A stretch of DNA of 64,000 nt from assembly GCF_006716085.1 (NCBI RefSeq), contig NZ_VFON01000001.1, positions 620,001 through 684,000 of the forward strand. The letters are read 5' to 3'. Shown here one piece after another: positions 1 through 8,768 of this stretch; positions within the stretch are counted from its first letter, which is position 1, and every line of letters starts with the position of its first letter. The DNA comes from Leucobacter komagatae. GTDB lineage: Bacteria; Actinomycetota; Actinomycetes; Actinomycetales; Microbacteriaceae. A program made the translations under genes and the position numbers. The notes under the pieces are model-generated. The model did not search any database, had not been told where the DNA came from, and saw only the letters and a program-made list of their open reading frames with translations.

Positions 1-42
1 GCAGCGTCGCACTCGTTCGAACTCATCGAAAGGTATCCGCGC

Positions 43-1821
43 ATGGTGAACGTCACCGATACTGAGCGCGCGATTCGTCGCCCGTTTTTTGAGATTGCTC
101 TAGAACCTTCGCCTGGGGGCAGCACGACTTTTCTCCCCCCACTTCAAAAAATCTGGGAGAAGAATCGGGCGCGCGGAATCGCGCCACGGTGGCGCGGAGA
201 ACTAGACGATACGCCCGAACTGAGGGCCGAGTTCCTTGTCGGTGCCTCGATGATGGGCTACGAGCTCGTAGACCTCGAAGACCCCGAGCAGCTTGCCGAG
301 CTCGACCTCATGGAACCGCCCCGGCTCCCGCTCCAGCCTCAGCAGCTCCTCATCGCTGACGCCCTCAACGCCGGTACCAAGCGCAACGCTATCGAGGTGC
401 CACGGCGCGCGTCGAAGTCCACGACCGTGTTCTGTTTGCTCCTAGGCCGGTGCGCCATGCGCCCGGGCTATCGCGTCGTGTTCTCCGCACAGACCGGCAC
501 CGCTGGCACTGAGATGTTCGAGGAATGGGTCAAAGACGGGCTGGACTACGTGCAGCCACCAGCGGACGCAGACCTGCCGCCGTGGAAGCGGGGTGACCTG
601 CCCCGCCGTGTCTCGCCCGAGCTCGCGAAGTGGGAGCGATTCGGACAGATGCCGCTCTACGGAGACCTCGCACCCGCCGAAGACCAGCCCCGTTCGATGA
701 ACACGAGCGGGCGCACGTTCCGCACCCGCGTCGGCAACAGCCGCCCGGGCATCCGCTTCGACAACCACTCGACGTTCCGAGTACTCAAGCCCGAAGCGAG
801 CGCCTACCGAGGCAAGGCCGCAGACGTGTCTTGGCTGGACGAGGCGCAGGAAATCGACCCCGCCGAGAGCAACGCGATTGTCGCGGGCGTGCTCCCACTC
901 ATGGACACTCGCCCGGGCTCACAGATCATCGTTTCCGGCACCGCAGGAGAAGCCAAAGCGGGAGCGTTTTGGACGAACTTGGACAGGCTCAGGCGTGGAG
1001 ACCCCGCGCTCGGCGGCGTGGACTTCGCCATTGACCAGATGACCGACTGGAGCGACATCGAAGACGAAGACCGCGCCATGCAGCTCGTGGAGCGCACGCA
1101 TCCGGGAGTCGGCACGCTCACGAACATGGAGACCATGCGTGACAACTACCGCGACCCCGCAATGGGTAAACCCCAGTGGGCGCGCGAGTACCTGTCGCTC
1201 TGGCCCGACGTGGGGCAAGACGTGGTAATCGACCCGTTGCTCTGGGACGGCACAGCGCTCGAACGCTGGCCGGATCGCCCGGCGCGCGTCGCGTTCGGCA
1301 TGGACATACGCCCGGGCGGCGGCGCGACCGCCGCTATCTGCGCGGCCTGGCGTGACCGCGAGGGGCGCGCATTCATCGAGCTCGTAGACCACCAGCTCGG
1401 CACTGCGTGGCTCCCCGCCCGGCTCCAGTACCTCACCCGGCAGGGCTACCGAGGTAGCTCGGTAGCGTTCGACAAGATCGCCGAGGGCGAAGCCACGTAT
1501 ATCGCGACCCGGTACATCCACCCCCGGCCCAAACTCCAGATGCAGACCTGGAGTGAGACCGCCGCCGGGTGCGTGACATTTATGCGCGAGCTCGAAACCG
1601 GCACGCTTCGCCACTACGCATCACAAGGCGCACTCAACGCCGCCGCGCTCGACGCCAAGAAACGCGAGATTCGAGGCAACGACCGAGGCGTGTGGATATT
1701 CACAGCCGAACAAGGCAAGGACGTTACGCCCTTGCTCGCAGCGGTGCGAGCGCTCCGCAATTGGGATCAGTACTACGAGCGCGGCTACGAGGCCGAGCAG
1801 GCAGGAATCATCAGCGCATGA
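43..1821 (+). CDS. Phage terminase large subunit
   Basis: This 592-aa protein is the DNA-packaging motor of a tailed phage. It should dock on the portal, translocate DNA with ATP and cut concatemers. The N-terminal ATPase shows a terminase-type Walker A (VPRRASKST, about residues 119-127), a Walker B (DVSWLDEAQ, 261-269) and an SGT coupling motif near 298. The C-terminal RNase H-like nuclease begins with FGMDIRPGG (D421). The chosen ATG follows GAAAGG. The frame is open back to base 1, so a start before the window cannot be excluded. It overlaps the next gene by ATGA, so the two are probably translationally coupled. Confidence 0.93.
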   Translation: MVNVTDTERAIRRPFFEIALEPSPGGSTTFLPPLQKIWEKNRARGIAPRWRGELDDTPELRAEFLVGASMMGYELVDLEDPEQLAELDLMEPPRLPLQPQQLLIADALNAGTKRNAIEVPRRASKSTTVFCLLLGRCAMRPGYRVVFSAQTGTAGTEMFEEWVKDGLDYVQPPADADLPPWKRGDLPRRVSPELAKWERFGQMPLYGDLAPAEDQPRSMNTSGRTFRTRVGNSRPGIRFDNHSTFRVLKPEASAYRGKAADVSWLDEAQEIDPAESNAIVAGVLPLMDTRPGSQIIVSGTAGEAKAGAFWTNLDRLRRGDPALGGVDFAIDQMTDWSDIEDEDRAMQLVERTHPGVGTLTNMETMRDNYRDPAMGKPQWAREYLSLWPDVGQDVVIDPLLWDGTALERWPDRPARVAFGMDIRPGGGATAAICAAWRDREGRAFIELVDHQLGTAWLPARLQYLTRQGYRGSSVAFDKIAEGEATYIATRYIHPRPKLQMQTWSETAAGCVTFMRELETGTLRHYASQGALNAAALDAKKREIRGNDRGVWIFTAEQGKDVTPLLAAVRALRNWDQYYERGYEAEQAGIISA

Positions 1822-2042
1822 CCAAGAAGACCGGCATCGAATTCGACAAGTCCGACACTGAGGTGTTGCTCGTGTGCCACGACTGCGGCGGTACCTGGCG
1901 CGCGTTCGCGTGGACGCTGGCCGAGGCCGAGAAGAGCGCCGAGGCTCACGAAGAACGGGCACACCCAGGCTATACCGGCGGCATTCGCCAACGCCTCGAC
2001 AAGCGACACGCGAAACGCCGAGAACGCGCAGCAAAGCGTTAA
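1818..2042 (+). CDS. Small phage protein with a CxxC/HxxxxH zinc-finger-like motif
   Basis: This is a 74-aa protein whose ATG overlaps the terminase stop codon. It contains CHDC near residues 20-23 and HEERAH at 44-49, a possible CCHH zinc site, and ends in a very basic tail (KRHAKRRERAAKR). Basic zinc-finger proteins between terminase and portal are common in actinophages. The role is not known; it may help packaging or bind DNA. Tight coupling to terminase and portal supports it being real. Confidence 0.7.
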   Translation: MTKKTGIEFDKSDTEVLLVCHDCGGTWRAFAWTLAEAEKSAEAHEERAHPGYTGGIRQRLDKRHAKRRERAAKR

Positions 2043-2072
2043 TGTCGCGCATCGGGGCATTAGCTCGCAGGT

Positions 2073-3128
2073 ATGGGAATTCTCGACTTGCTCCGCCCCG
2101 GCACCGCCGCTCGTAGTCGCTCCACGCGACCCACGGGCGGCGGTGTGCTGTTCCGCTCATCCTTTGCGACGCAGCACCCCAATGAGCTCGTATGGAACGA
2201 CTATTTCGGGCAGCTCAGCCCCCACGGATCAGCTCGCCCCTACTCGCGTCTCGACGCGCTCCGCGTGCCCGCAATCGCTGCAAGCCGCAACCGCATCATC
2301 GAGCACCTAGCAGGGCGTCCACTCGTGGATTACACGCCCGAGGGTCGCGCAGAGCAGCAACCCGCATGGCTCACCCGCACAGACAACGCGCTGGCCATGT
2401 CGCCCTACCAGCGCACGGTGGCGATGCTGGACGACCACATCTTCAACGGCGTCTCCGCGTTCGCGGTGAACCGTGACGCAGGCGGCCAAATCACCGAAGC
2501 GCTGCACATTCCGTTCGACAGGTGGCACCAGGACGAGTACGGCGTCGTGTTCTTCGACGGCAAAGAGGTGCCCGAAGACCAGGTCATTGTCATTCCGGCT
2601 GCACACCCGGGGCTCCTCGTGGCAGGCCGCGACCTCATCGAGGGCGGGCTCGCCCTCGAACAGGCGTGGCGCGCGCGAGCTAAGAACCCCGTGCCCTCCA
2701 TCATCCTCAACGAGCGCGAGGACAACGGCATGACGATGGAAGAAGCCAAGGTCTATGTGGATGCAGTCGCGCAGGCGCGCAGCAACCCGAACGGCGCGGT
2801 GATGTTCATCCCGTTCAAGATCGACGCCAGCTTCGAAGAGCACTCGGGGGAATCGTTCCTGGAGACAGCCCGCAACGCGATCCGACTGGACGTGGCCGCA
2901 CACATGAACCTCACCGCGCAAAGCGTCGAAGCCTCCAAAGTGCAATCAACGCTCACCTACGAGACCGCGCAGCAGGCCGAGGCGCAGACAGCCGACCGCA
3001 TGGCGTTCTGGTCTGAGCCCATCGAGGCGCGTCTCTCGCTCGATGACGTGGTGGCGAGCAAGCACCGCGTCAGGTTCGACTTCACCGACTCCCGCAAATC
3101 AACCACTGGCACATACACGGAGGACTAA
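2073..3128 (+). CDS. Phage portal protein (HK97 type)
   Basis: This 351-aa protein should form the dodecameric ring at the capsid vertex through which DNA enters and leaves. It has the layout of the Phage_portal family: an N-terminal stem region, a middle segment VPEDQVIVIPAAHPG, a long helix-rich part, and a C-terminal segment with NLTAQSVEASK and TYETAQQAEA where HK97 portals carry the conserved clip/crown contacts. Its place between terminase and protease-capsid is canonical. The next gene starts 6 nt after its stop codon. At 351 aa it is slightly short for the family. Confidence 0.88.
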   Translation: MGILDLLRPGTAARSRSTRPTGGGVLFRSSFATQHPNELVWNDYFGQLSPHGSARPYSRLDALRVPAIAASRNRIIEHLAGRPLVDYTPEGRAEQQPAWLTRTDNALAMSPYQRTVAMLDDHIFNGVSAFAVNRDAGGQITEALHIPFDRWHQDEYGVVFFDGKEVPEDQVIVIPAAHPGLLVAGRDLIEGGLALEQAWRARAKNPVPSIILNEREDNGMTMEEAKVYVDAVAQARSNPNGAVMFIPFKIDASFEEHSGESFLETARNAIRLDVAAHMNLTAQSVEASKVQSTLTYETAQQAEAQTADRMAFWSEPIEARLSLDDVVASKHRVRFDFTDSRKSTTGTYTED

Positions 3129-3134
3129 CCCACC

Positions 3135-4937
3135 ATGCGCATTACTTTCGAAGCCTCGACGCTTACCGCGTCGGCAGAAGACCGGCTGATTACTGGCCTC
3201 CTCATCCCCTACGGAGAACAGGGCAACTCGAACCTTGGCAAGTTCAGTGTTCCCCAGGGCGCGTTCACGCTCCCGACCGATCCGGCACAGATGACTGTCA
3301 ACGTCGAGCACGAGCGCGAAGCCGTGTTTGGCCACGGCGCACGCCTCACCGAGACGCCCGAGGGCGTCATGTTTGCCGCCTACGCCGCCAAGACCCCCGA
3401 GGGCGACGCCGCCCTGCGTGACTCACAGCCCGGCCCGAACGGCGAACCCGCGAAGCTCGGTTTCTTCTCCGCAGAGGTCGCAAGCGTCAAGATCGCGGGC
3501 GGCTTGGCTAAGTCCGGGCGACTGTTCGGTGCGGCACTCGTGGAAAGGCCGGCCTTTCCATCTGCCACGCTCCTCGCGTCCTACGACGAGGACGAAGAGA
3601 ACGGCACCACCGAGACCGTGCTCGAAACCGAGGACAACGACACCGGCACGGGCTCCGAGCCCACCGAGACCGTCGAGAAGTACACCGACGAGTTCGTAGA
3701 CGAAGACGGCAACGAGTCTTCGCGCGAAACGACGATTACCACCGTCGAAGACGGCAACACCACCACCATCACCACCGAGACCGTCATCGTCGAGCCCGAC
3801 GCCGACACCACCGAAGAGGAAGAGGAATCTATCGTGTCCACCCTTACCGCGAGCGCACGCCGTGGCGCGACCCGCCCCGCAGCCGTCACCAGCTCCAGCC
3901 GCGAGGCATCGCCCCAGGAGAACCTTCAAACGCTGTTCGCCGCCATGAGCCAGGTGAAGCAGGGTCTGGCCTCGCAGGACACCCTCCTGGCCGCGCTCAA
4001 GCAGATCAAGACCGACGGCGCGCTCGGCGTTGGCGCGGGCGGCGGCAAGAACAAGGGGCTCCCCGACCACTGGATGGGGCAGCTCTGGGATGGGCGCGAG
4101 TATGACCGCAAGTTCATCAACCTGTGCAGCCTCGGCACCGACGTGCAGGCCGTGCGCAAGCGCGGCTACAAGGCCCACCGTGGCACCGCCACCGCGCCCG
4201 TCGATCGGTACGACGGCAATTGGGCGGGCAACCTCGCGGAAATCAACAGCGCCGAGGCGTTCATCACTGAGCAGTCGAGCACGCTCCACCGCTTCGCCCT
4301 CGCGAACACCATCGCCCGCGAGTTCTTCGACCTCCCCGGCGGCGAGGAATACCTCGAAGCGTTCTTCAAGCTCATCGTTGAGGACTACGCGATGTGGAGC
4401 GATTACAAGGCGCTCTCCATCATCGGCGAGACCGCAGGCGCTCCGATCATGGCTCGCCCCCGCTCGCCACGTTACGAGGGCGGCGTCGGCCTGGGAATGC
4501 TCATCCAGGGCATCACGACCGTGAACCGTACCCGCGACACGGCGTCTTACGCCATTGTCACGGAGGAAGTCATGGACGAACTCCTGGACACCCCGAAGGA
4601 TCTGATTCCCGAGTACATCACGTTTGACTTCAACACCGAGCTAACCGGCAGCGCCGCGAATGGCAAGGTGCAGGTTGTCGAGGCCGAGCGCGCCAGCCTG
4701 GTCGGACTCGACGGCAAGCCGCTTGTTGCAGCGGACTCGCTGTCGGTCATCGTGGGCGCACAGCGCGCTATCGAGTTCGAGGAGAACGGCACCACGCCAA
4801 TCAAGGTGGACGCGCTCCAGATCGCGATTGGCGCAGTAGACCGCGCCGTACACGGCTACGTCGATTCCCTCGTGGTTCGCGAGGACTCCGTTGTGCTCAT
4901 CTCCGACAAGGCCGCACCCGTCGCGGACAAGGGCTAA
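3135..4937 (+). CDS. Prohead protease fused to major capsid protein
   Basis: This 600-aa fusion has an HK97-type prohead protease at about residues 1-150 (candidate catalytic His in NVEHE, H59; Ser in GFFSAEV, S112; closing motif LVERPAFPSA). A Thr/Glu/Asp-rich linker at about 152-232 follows, then a major capsid domain from about 235 to the end. The protease normally trims the scaffold during capsid maturation. A GTG at 3834 (residue 234) is preceded by GAGG at 8 nt and would give a 367-aa capsid protein alone. This suggests two products from one gene: abundant free capsid and a minor fusion. Such fusions are known in other phages; the internal start here is inferred. Confidence 0.88.
   Translation: MRITFEASTLTASAEDRLITGLLIPYGEQGNSNLGKFSVPQGAFTLPTDPAQMTVNVEHEREAVFGHGARLTETPEGVMFAAYAAKTPEGDAALRDSQPGPNGEPAKLGFFSAEVASVKIAGGLAKSGRLFGAALVERPAFPSATLLASYDEDEENGTTETVLETEDNDTGTGSEPTETVEKYTDEFVDEDGNESSRETTITTVEDGNTTTITTETVIVEPDADTTEEEEESIVSTLTASARRGATRPAAVTSSSREASPQENLQTLFAAMSQVKQGLASQDTLLAALKQIKTDGALGVGAGGGKNKGLPDHWMGQLWDGREYDRKFINLCSLGTDVQAVRKRGYKAHRGTATAPVDRYDGNWAGNLAEINSAEAFITEQSSTLHRFALANTIAREFFDLPGGEEYLEAFFKLIVEDYAMWSDYKALSIIGETAGAPIMARPRSPRYEGGVGLGMLIQGITTVNRTRDTASYAIVTEEVMDELLDTPKDLIPEYITFDFNTELTGSAANGKVQVVEAERASLVGLDGKPLVAADSLSVIVGAQRAIEFEENGTTPIKVDALQIAIGAVDRAVHGYVDSLVVREDSVVLISDKAAPVADKG
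3822..3836 (+). promoter_or_regulatory. Candidate internal ribosome binding site and GTG start for the free capsid protein
   Basis: The purine-rich sequence GAGGAA at 3822-3827 stands 8 nt before an in-frame GTG at 3834. The protein after it begins VSTLTASAR, which resembles an ordinary capsid N terminus. The GTG sits exactly at the end of the acidic linker of the protease-capsid fusion. Confidence 0.45.
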
Positions 4938-4939
4938 GC

Positions 4940-5323
4940 ATGACCGAGAACCTGCCCAAGTACGGCGAGCCGACCGACTGGCACACGGTGGACTCCGTGC
5001 GTACCCCGTCAGAGCCCGGTGAACCCGCACCGTGGGAAGACGCCGAGCACATCCCCACCGCCTCGCTCAACGACGTGCTGAACGTCGCCCGAGAGCAGGT
5101 TCTTGAGTTCGCCCCGGCGCTCCCTCCCGAGCTCGTGGAGGCGGGGAAATGCCCCGCCTCCTACCGGGTGGCTCACCTCATGCAGGCGCGCAACCTGTGG
5201 AACGCCACCGAGCCCGACCGCTCCGCGTACGGCGATGACGGCTTCTCGATTCCCGCCCGCCCGCTCGACTGGATCGTGCGGCAGATGCTCCGCCCCAAAA
5301 CCCCGATTCCGGTGGCGCTATGA
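4940..5323 (+). CDS. Head-tail connector-like phage protein
   Basis: A 127-aa protein encoded just after the capsid gene, in the slot where HK97-like phages carry the gp6-type adaptor that binds the portal. It is rich in acidic and proline residues in the first 35 residues and then helical (LNDVLNVAREQVLEF, VAHLMQARNLWNA). The segment SIPARPLDWIVRQMLRPK near the C terminus is typical of actinophage connector proteins. It overlaps the following gene by 4 nt (ATGA). The assignment rests mainly on position and size. Confidence 0.65.
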   Translation: MTENLPKYGEPTDWHTVDSVRTPSEPGEPAPWEDAEHIPTASLNDVLNVAREQVLEFAPALPPELVEAGKCPASYRVAHLMQARNLWNATEPDRSAYGDDGFSIPARPLDWIVRQMLRPKTPIPVAL

Positions 5324-5694
5324 GCATCCGCGCGCAACTCGGCTCCGACCTCGAAGCCGCACTGCCCCCGCGCAAGTACCGTGTCGTGCCGCACCTGGGC
5401 GCGGTGGACAGGCTCGCCAAGCCCCTCGTGCAGCTCGAACAGGGAACCGTCAGCCCCTCGCCCGGCGCGGCAGGACTCCGCAACGTGGGCGTCCGCGTCC
5501 ACGTCGTCACCCACCTGGACGGCATCACCGAAGCCGCCGAGGACGCCGTTGACGCGCTCGTGCTCGAAGTGCTCGACGCCCTTGAATCGCTCCGCTACCT
5601 CATCGTCGGCACCGCAACGAAAGAGGTCTGGGGCGACACCCACCTGTCATATGTCATCGAAACCGACACACTCACCCGAAAGGTACAACCATGA
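5320..5694 (+). CDS. Phage head-closure or tail-terminator-like protein
   Basis: A 124-aa protein with ATGA overlaps at both ends. It has a mixed alpha/beta pattern with segments RKYRVVPHL, VGVRVHVVTHLDGI and RYLIVGTATKEVW. Genes at this position in siphoviruses encode head-closure or tail-terminator proteins that join capsid and tail. I do not recognise the family with certainty, and the role is inferred from synteny. Confidence 0.6.
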   Translation: MSIRAQLGSDLEAALPPRKYRVVPHLGAVDRLAKPLVQLEQGTVSPSPGAAGLRNVGVRVHVVTHLDGITEAAEDAVDALVLEVLDALESLRYLIVGTATKEVWGDTHLSYVIETDTLTRKVQP

Positions 5695-6140
5695 CCCCCG
5701 TAGCACCCGCAGCAACTCCGACCGTGGTGGACGTCAAGCCCGTCTACCTCGACAACAGCTCGCTCATCATGAAGAGCCTCGACTACGCCGCAGCCGCGTC
5801 GAAGATCAGCTGTGAGCCCCAGACCGCCACGGCAACGTTCCGAGGCATGAAGCGCAACGCCCGCTTTACTCACACCTCGGTGGAGAGCTGGGTCTTTAAC
5901 GTCGACTTCGCCCAGGACTTCGAAACCGCAGGCTCGTTCTCGACTGTCCTCCACGATAACCAGGGCAAGACCGAGACCATCCAGTTCGCCCCCGTCGAGG
6001 GCGGACAGCTATGGGAGGTTGACGTGCAGCTCGTGCCCGGCGGCATCGGCGGGCAGGTGGGAGCCCACGCGACCTCCTCAATCTCACTCGGCGTGCAGGG
6101 CGAGCCGCGCAAGGTCACCGCGTCCGGCACTGGCAGCTAG
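5691..6140 (+). CDS. Major tail (tube) protein
   Basis: A 149-aa beta-rich protein. Features of tail-tube proteins are alternating strands, a WVFNVDFAQDF strand, a strand pair around TIQFAPVEGGQLWEVDVQLVPGG, and a small-residue C terminus (SLGVQGEPRKVTASG). It lies directly before the tape measure neighbourhood. Tube proteins polymerise around the tape measure to form the tail. The start overlaps the previous stop by 4 nt. Confidence 0.72.
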   Translation: MTPVAPAATPTVVDVKPVYLDNSSLIMKSLDYAAAASKISCEPQTATATFRGMKRNARFTHTSVESWVFNVDFAQDFETAGSFSTVLHDNQGKTETIQFAPVEGGQLWEVDVQLVPGGIGGQVGAHATSSISLGVQGEPRKVTASGTGS

Positions 6141-6151
6141 GACACACTCGG

Positions 6152-6655
6152 ATGCTCAGGATCGACACCCATAGCTCCCGCGAGCTCCAAGCGGTGCTCC
6201 TGAGCATCCGGCGGGCCGAGAAGACCTACCAGGCGCAAATCAGACAGCAGACCAAGCCGCTCGTGCAAAACACATGGCAGAAAGCCCTAGCCGAGCACGC
6301 CGACACACTACTTGCTCACCGCGTGCTCGTTGACTCGGCCCGCGTCTCGGTGAGCAACCAGAACGTTCGGCTCAAGTCAGGCGGGCTCGCCCGGAAGCTC
6401 CGAGGCGGCGCACGCACCCACGAAATCTCCCGACAAGCGGAGTTCGGCGCGCCGCTTCGAACCATCAAATACACCGCGACAAAACGGGGCAAGAGCTACC
6501 CAGTGAGCCGCACGAGCGGCGCACAGTTCAAGCACGAGAACCGCAAGGGATGGGTGGTCTACCCCGCCGCCGCGTCCATCATCCCCCGCCTTGCGGCGCT
6601 GTGGACTCAAACCGTCGTGCGCACCATGCACGAAGCATTCGAAAGGAAAAGCTAG
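6152..6655 (+). CDS. Phage tail-assembly protein, HK97 gp10-like
   Basis: A 167-aa basic protein between the tail tube and tape measure genes. The motifs RKLRGGARTHEISRQAEFG and VYPAAASIIPRLAALWTQTV resemble the HK97 gp10 / minor tail family seen in actinophages. In most siphoviruses this slot holds frameshifted tail-assembly chaperones; I see no second overlapping frame with coding character here, so this gene may replace that function. Its TAG stop overlaps the GTG start of the tape measure gene. Confidence 0.55.
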   Translation: MLRIDTHSSRELQAVLLSIRRAEKTYQAQIRQQTKPLVQNTWQKALAEHADTLLAHRVLVDSARVSVSNQNVRLKSGGLARKLRGGARTHEISRQAEFGAPLRTIKYTATKRGKSYPVSRTSGAQFKHENRKGWVVYPAAASIIPRLAALWTQTVVRTMHEAFERKS

Positions 6656-8418
6656 TGGCCGGTAAAGGCATCGAGATTGACATTGCCTCGAACACGCGAG
6701 ACTTTCAGCGCGGCACCAAAGACGTTGAGAAAGCCCTCGAAGACGTAGCCGACGCGCTAGACGACGTGTCACGCGATGCCGACAAGTCCGGCGACAAGAT
6801 GACCGACGCCGCCCAAGACTCGGCCAAGGCGCTCGACAAGCTCGAACGCAGCGCGAAGGACTTGGGAGACGCCAATAAGGACTCCGCGCGGGAGTCCACG
6901 AAGGCACTCGACAAGCTGGAACACAGCTACAAAGACGTTGCCGACGCAGCCAAACGCGAGACCGCGCGCGGTGGCGACGCGATGAAAAAGAACACCAAAG
7001 AGGCGACCTCACAAGCCGCCCGCGACCTTGACGAGCTCAAAGACGAAGCGATGCAAAACGCATCCGAAACGTTCTCAAGCTTCGACGGCTCGGTAGATAG
7101 TTTCGTGGACGGTATCCAAGGAACATTCGGTGGCATCGTCTCGAACATGGGGCCAATGGGTGCGGTGCTCGGCTCAGCGCTCGCTATCGGTATCGGCGTC
7201 GCCGTCGCAAAGGGCACCGAGCTCGCCGAGGCCGTCAACCAGGCCAAAGAGCGCGCCGCCGAACTCGCCGCCGAGATTGACGCTGTAGACGGCGACCTGT
7301 CGAAAATTAGCTGGGCGGACAAGGTCAAAGAGTGGGGCCTAGCAGTCGAGGACTCGAAGGAATGGTTCGAGGTCTGGCAGGACGACGCCAAAACCGCGTT
7401 CGAGGTCGCAGCCGAACAGGCCGACAAGTTCGGGCTCTCCGTAAAAGACCTCGCGCTCGGACTGTCCGGGATGGACGCCGACGCCGCAACCCGATCCATC
7501 GAACGACTCGGCGACCAGATCGAAGCGCTGGAAAGCAAGCGCCGCAGCGCCCAGAAGTCAACCGAGAGGGAGGACATCAAGTCGGAGATTCGCCAGCGCG
7601 AGACCCTTATCGAGAAGCTCAAAGCGCAGGGCAACGTCACCGAGGAAGCTATCGAGCTGACGAAGCTCTCGGCAGAAGTGACCGCCGAGCTCGCCGCCGC
7701 AGACAAAGCCGCTGCCGACGCCGCGCAAGCCCGCAGCGACGCAGAGAGCACCCTCCAGTCTGAGCTGGACGCGGGCGTAGCCTCCTGGCAGCAGTACATC
7801 GACAAGGAAACCGAGGCGGCAGACCCGAGCGCGTACATCGCCGGTATGGCCGAGCGCGCCGCCGCCACCTCGAACTTCAACGGAAACGTGCAGCTCCTCG
7901 CACAAGAGTTCAAGCTCTCCGCCGACGAGACCCAAGCAATCCTTGACCAGGGGCTCGACTTCGCGCCAATGCTCCAGGCGATCCTTGACAGCGGCATGAG
8001 TGCGCAGTTCGTGGAGCAAATCCAAGCCGCAGTCGGTGGCGGGCAAGAAATCCTCAACGGCACCGAGCTCGGCGCGACCGTCACCGCCGTACCTGACACC
8101 GACGCCGCGAGCGCCGCACTCGGCGAAGCTGCGCAAGACCGTGAGACGACCATCGAGGCCGATACGAACGCGGCCGCGACCGGCAAAGCGCTCGACACCG
8201 CCGCGAAGGATCGAACCACGACGATCAAAGCGAAGGCCGACACTGCCGCAGCGTCGCAGTCGCTCAACGCGCTCGCAAGCCGCCCCCGAACCGCACGCAT
8301 CGGCGCATACGTCGATCTGTACGCCGCCCGCGCCGCGCTCAGCTCGTTCGTTAGCCAGCCCCGAACCGCGACCGTTACCGTCGTCGCTCGGACACCCGAA
8401 GGGAAGCCCGTACCGTGA
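6655..8418 (+). CDS. Tail tape measure protein
   Basis: This 587-aa protein sets tail length and sits inside the tube. The start is the GTG at 6655, with GAAAGG upstream and TAGTG overlap with the previous stop. The frame is open further upstream, but only inside the preceding gene. The N-terminal 140 residues are a charged coiled coil (repeated ALDDVSRDADKSGD, KALDKLE patterns). A hydrophobic segment lies near 162-185 (MGAVLGSALAIGIGVAVA), followed by long helices and a small-residue C terminus with repeated TTIEAD/TTIKAK motifs. At 587 aa it predicts a short tail by siphovirus standards. Confidence 0.85.
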   Translation: MAGKGIEIDIASNTRDFQRGTKDVEKALEDVADALDDVSRDADKSGDKMTDAAQDSAKALDKLERSAKDLGDANKDSARESTKALDKLEHSYKDVADAAKRETARGGDAMKKNTKEATSQAARDLDELKDEAMQNASETFSSFDGSVDSFVDGIQGTFGGIVSNMGPMGAVLGSALAIGIGVAVAKGTELAEAVNQAKERAAELAAEIDAVDGDLSKISWADKVKEWGLAVEDSKEWFEVWQDDAKTAFEVAAEQADKFGLSVKDLALGLSGMDADAATRSIERLGDQIEALESKRRSAQKSTEREDIKSEIRQRETLIEKLKAQGNVTEEAIELTKLSAEVTAELAAADKAAADAAQARSDAESTLQSELDAGVASWQQYIDKETEAADPSAYIAGMAERAAATSNFNGNVQLLAQEFKLSADETQAILDQGLDFAPMLQAILDSGMSAQFVEQIQAAVGGGQEILNGTELGATVTAVPDTDAASAALGEAAQDRETTIEADTNAAATGKALDTAAKDRTTTIKAKADTAAASQSLNALASRPRTARIGAYVDLYAARAALSSFVSQPRTATVTVVARTPEGKPVP

Positions 8419-8768
8419 CCACCATTACCGACGGCACCACGACGCTCCACCCGACGCTGTGGATGAACTACCGCAGTACCCGGGAATCGAACACGCAAGT
8501 CCACACGCTGCAGTCCGGGAAGAACGCCCTCACGCTCCGCCCAGCGGGCTCGCGCCGCGTCACGGTTGCGCTCCTGTTCGAGGACGAGAACGAATCGAAG
8601 CGGTGCGAGGACATGCACGCCCGCCCGGGCATCATCACGATCACCGAGGACGGGCGCGACACCGCGTCAATGCAGTACGCCGTGATCGGGAGCATTGAGC
8701 GTGCCCTCGACCCGGAAACGGCGTCGGTATGGTTTGTCACCGTCGAAGTACTTGAGGTCACCGCATGA
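8415..8768 (+). CDS. Phage tail protein, probable distal-tail component
   Basis: A 117-aa protein with ATGA overlaps on both sides. It has beta strands such as LHPTLWMNYRS, ALTLRPAGSRRVTVALLFEDE and SVWFVTVEVLEV, and it lies immediately after the tape measure where the distal-tail protein gene is usually found. No catalytic motif is visible. The role is assigned from position. Confidence 0.55.
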   Translation: MTTITDGTTTLHPTLWMNYRSTRESNTQVHTLQSGKNALTLRPAGSRRVTVALLFEDENESKRCEDMHARPGIITITEDGRDTASMQYAVIGSIERALDPETASVWFVTVEVLEVTA

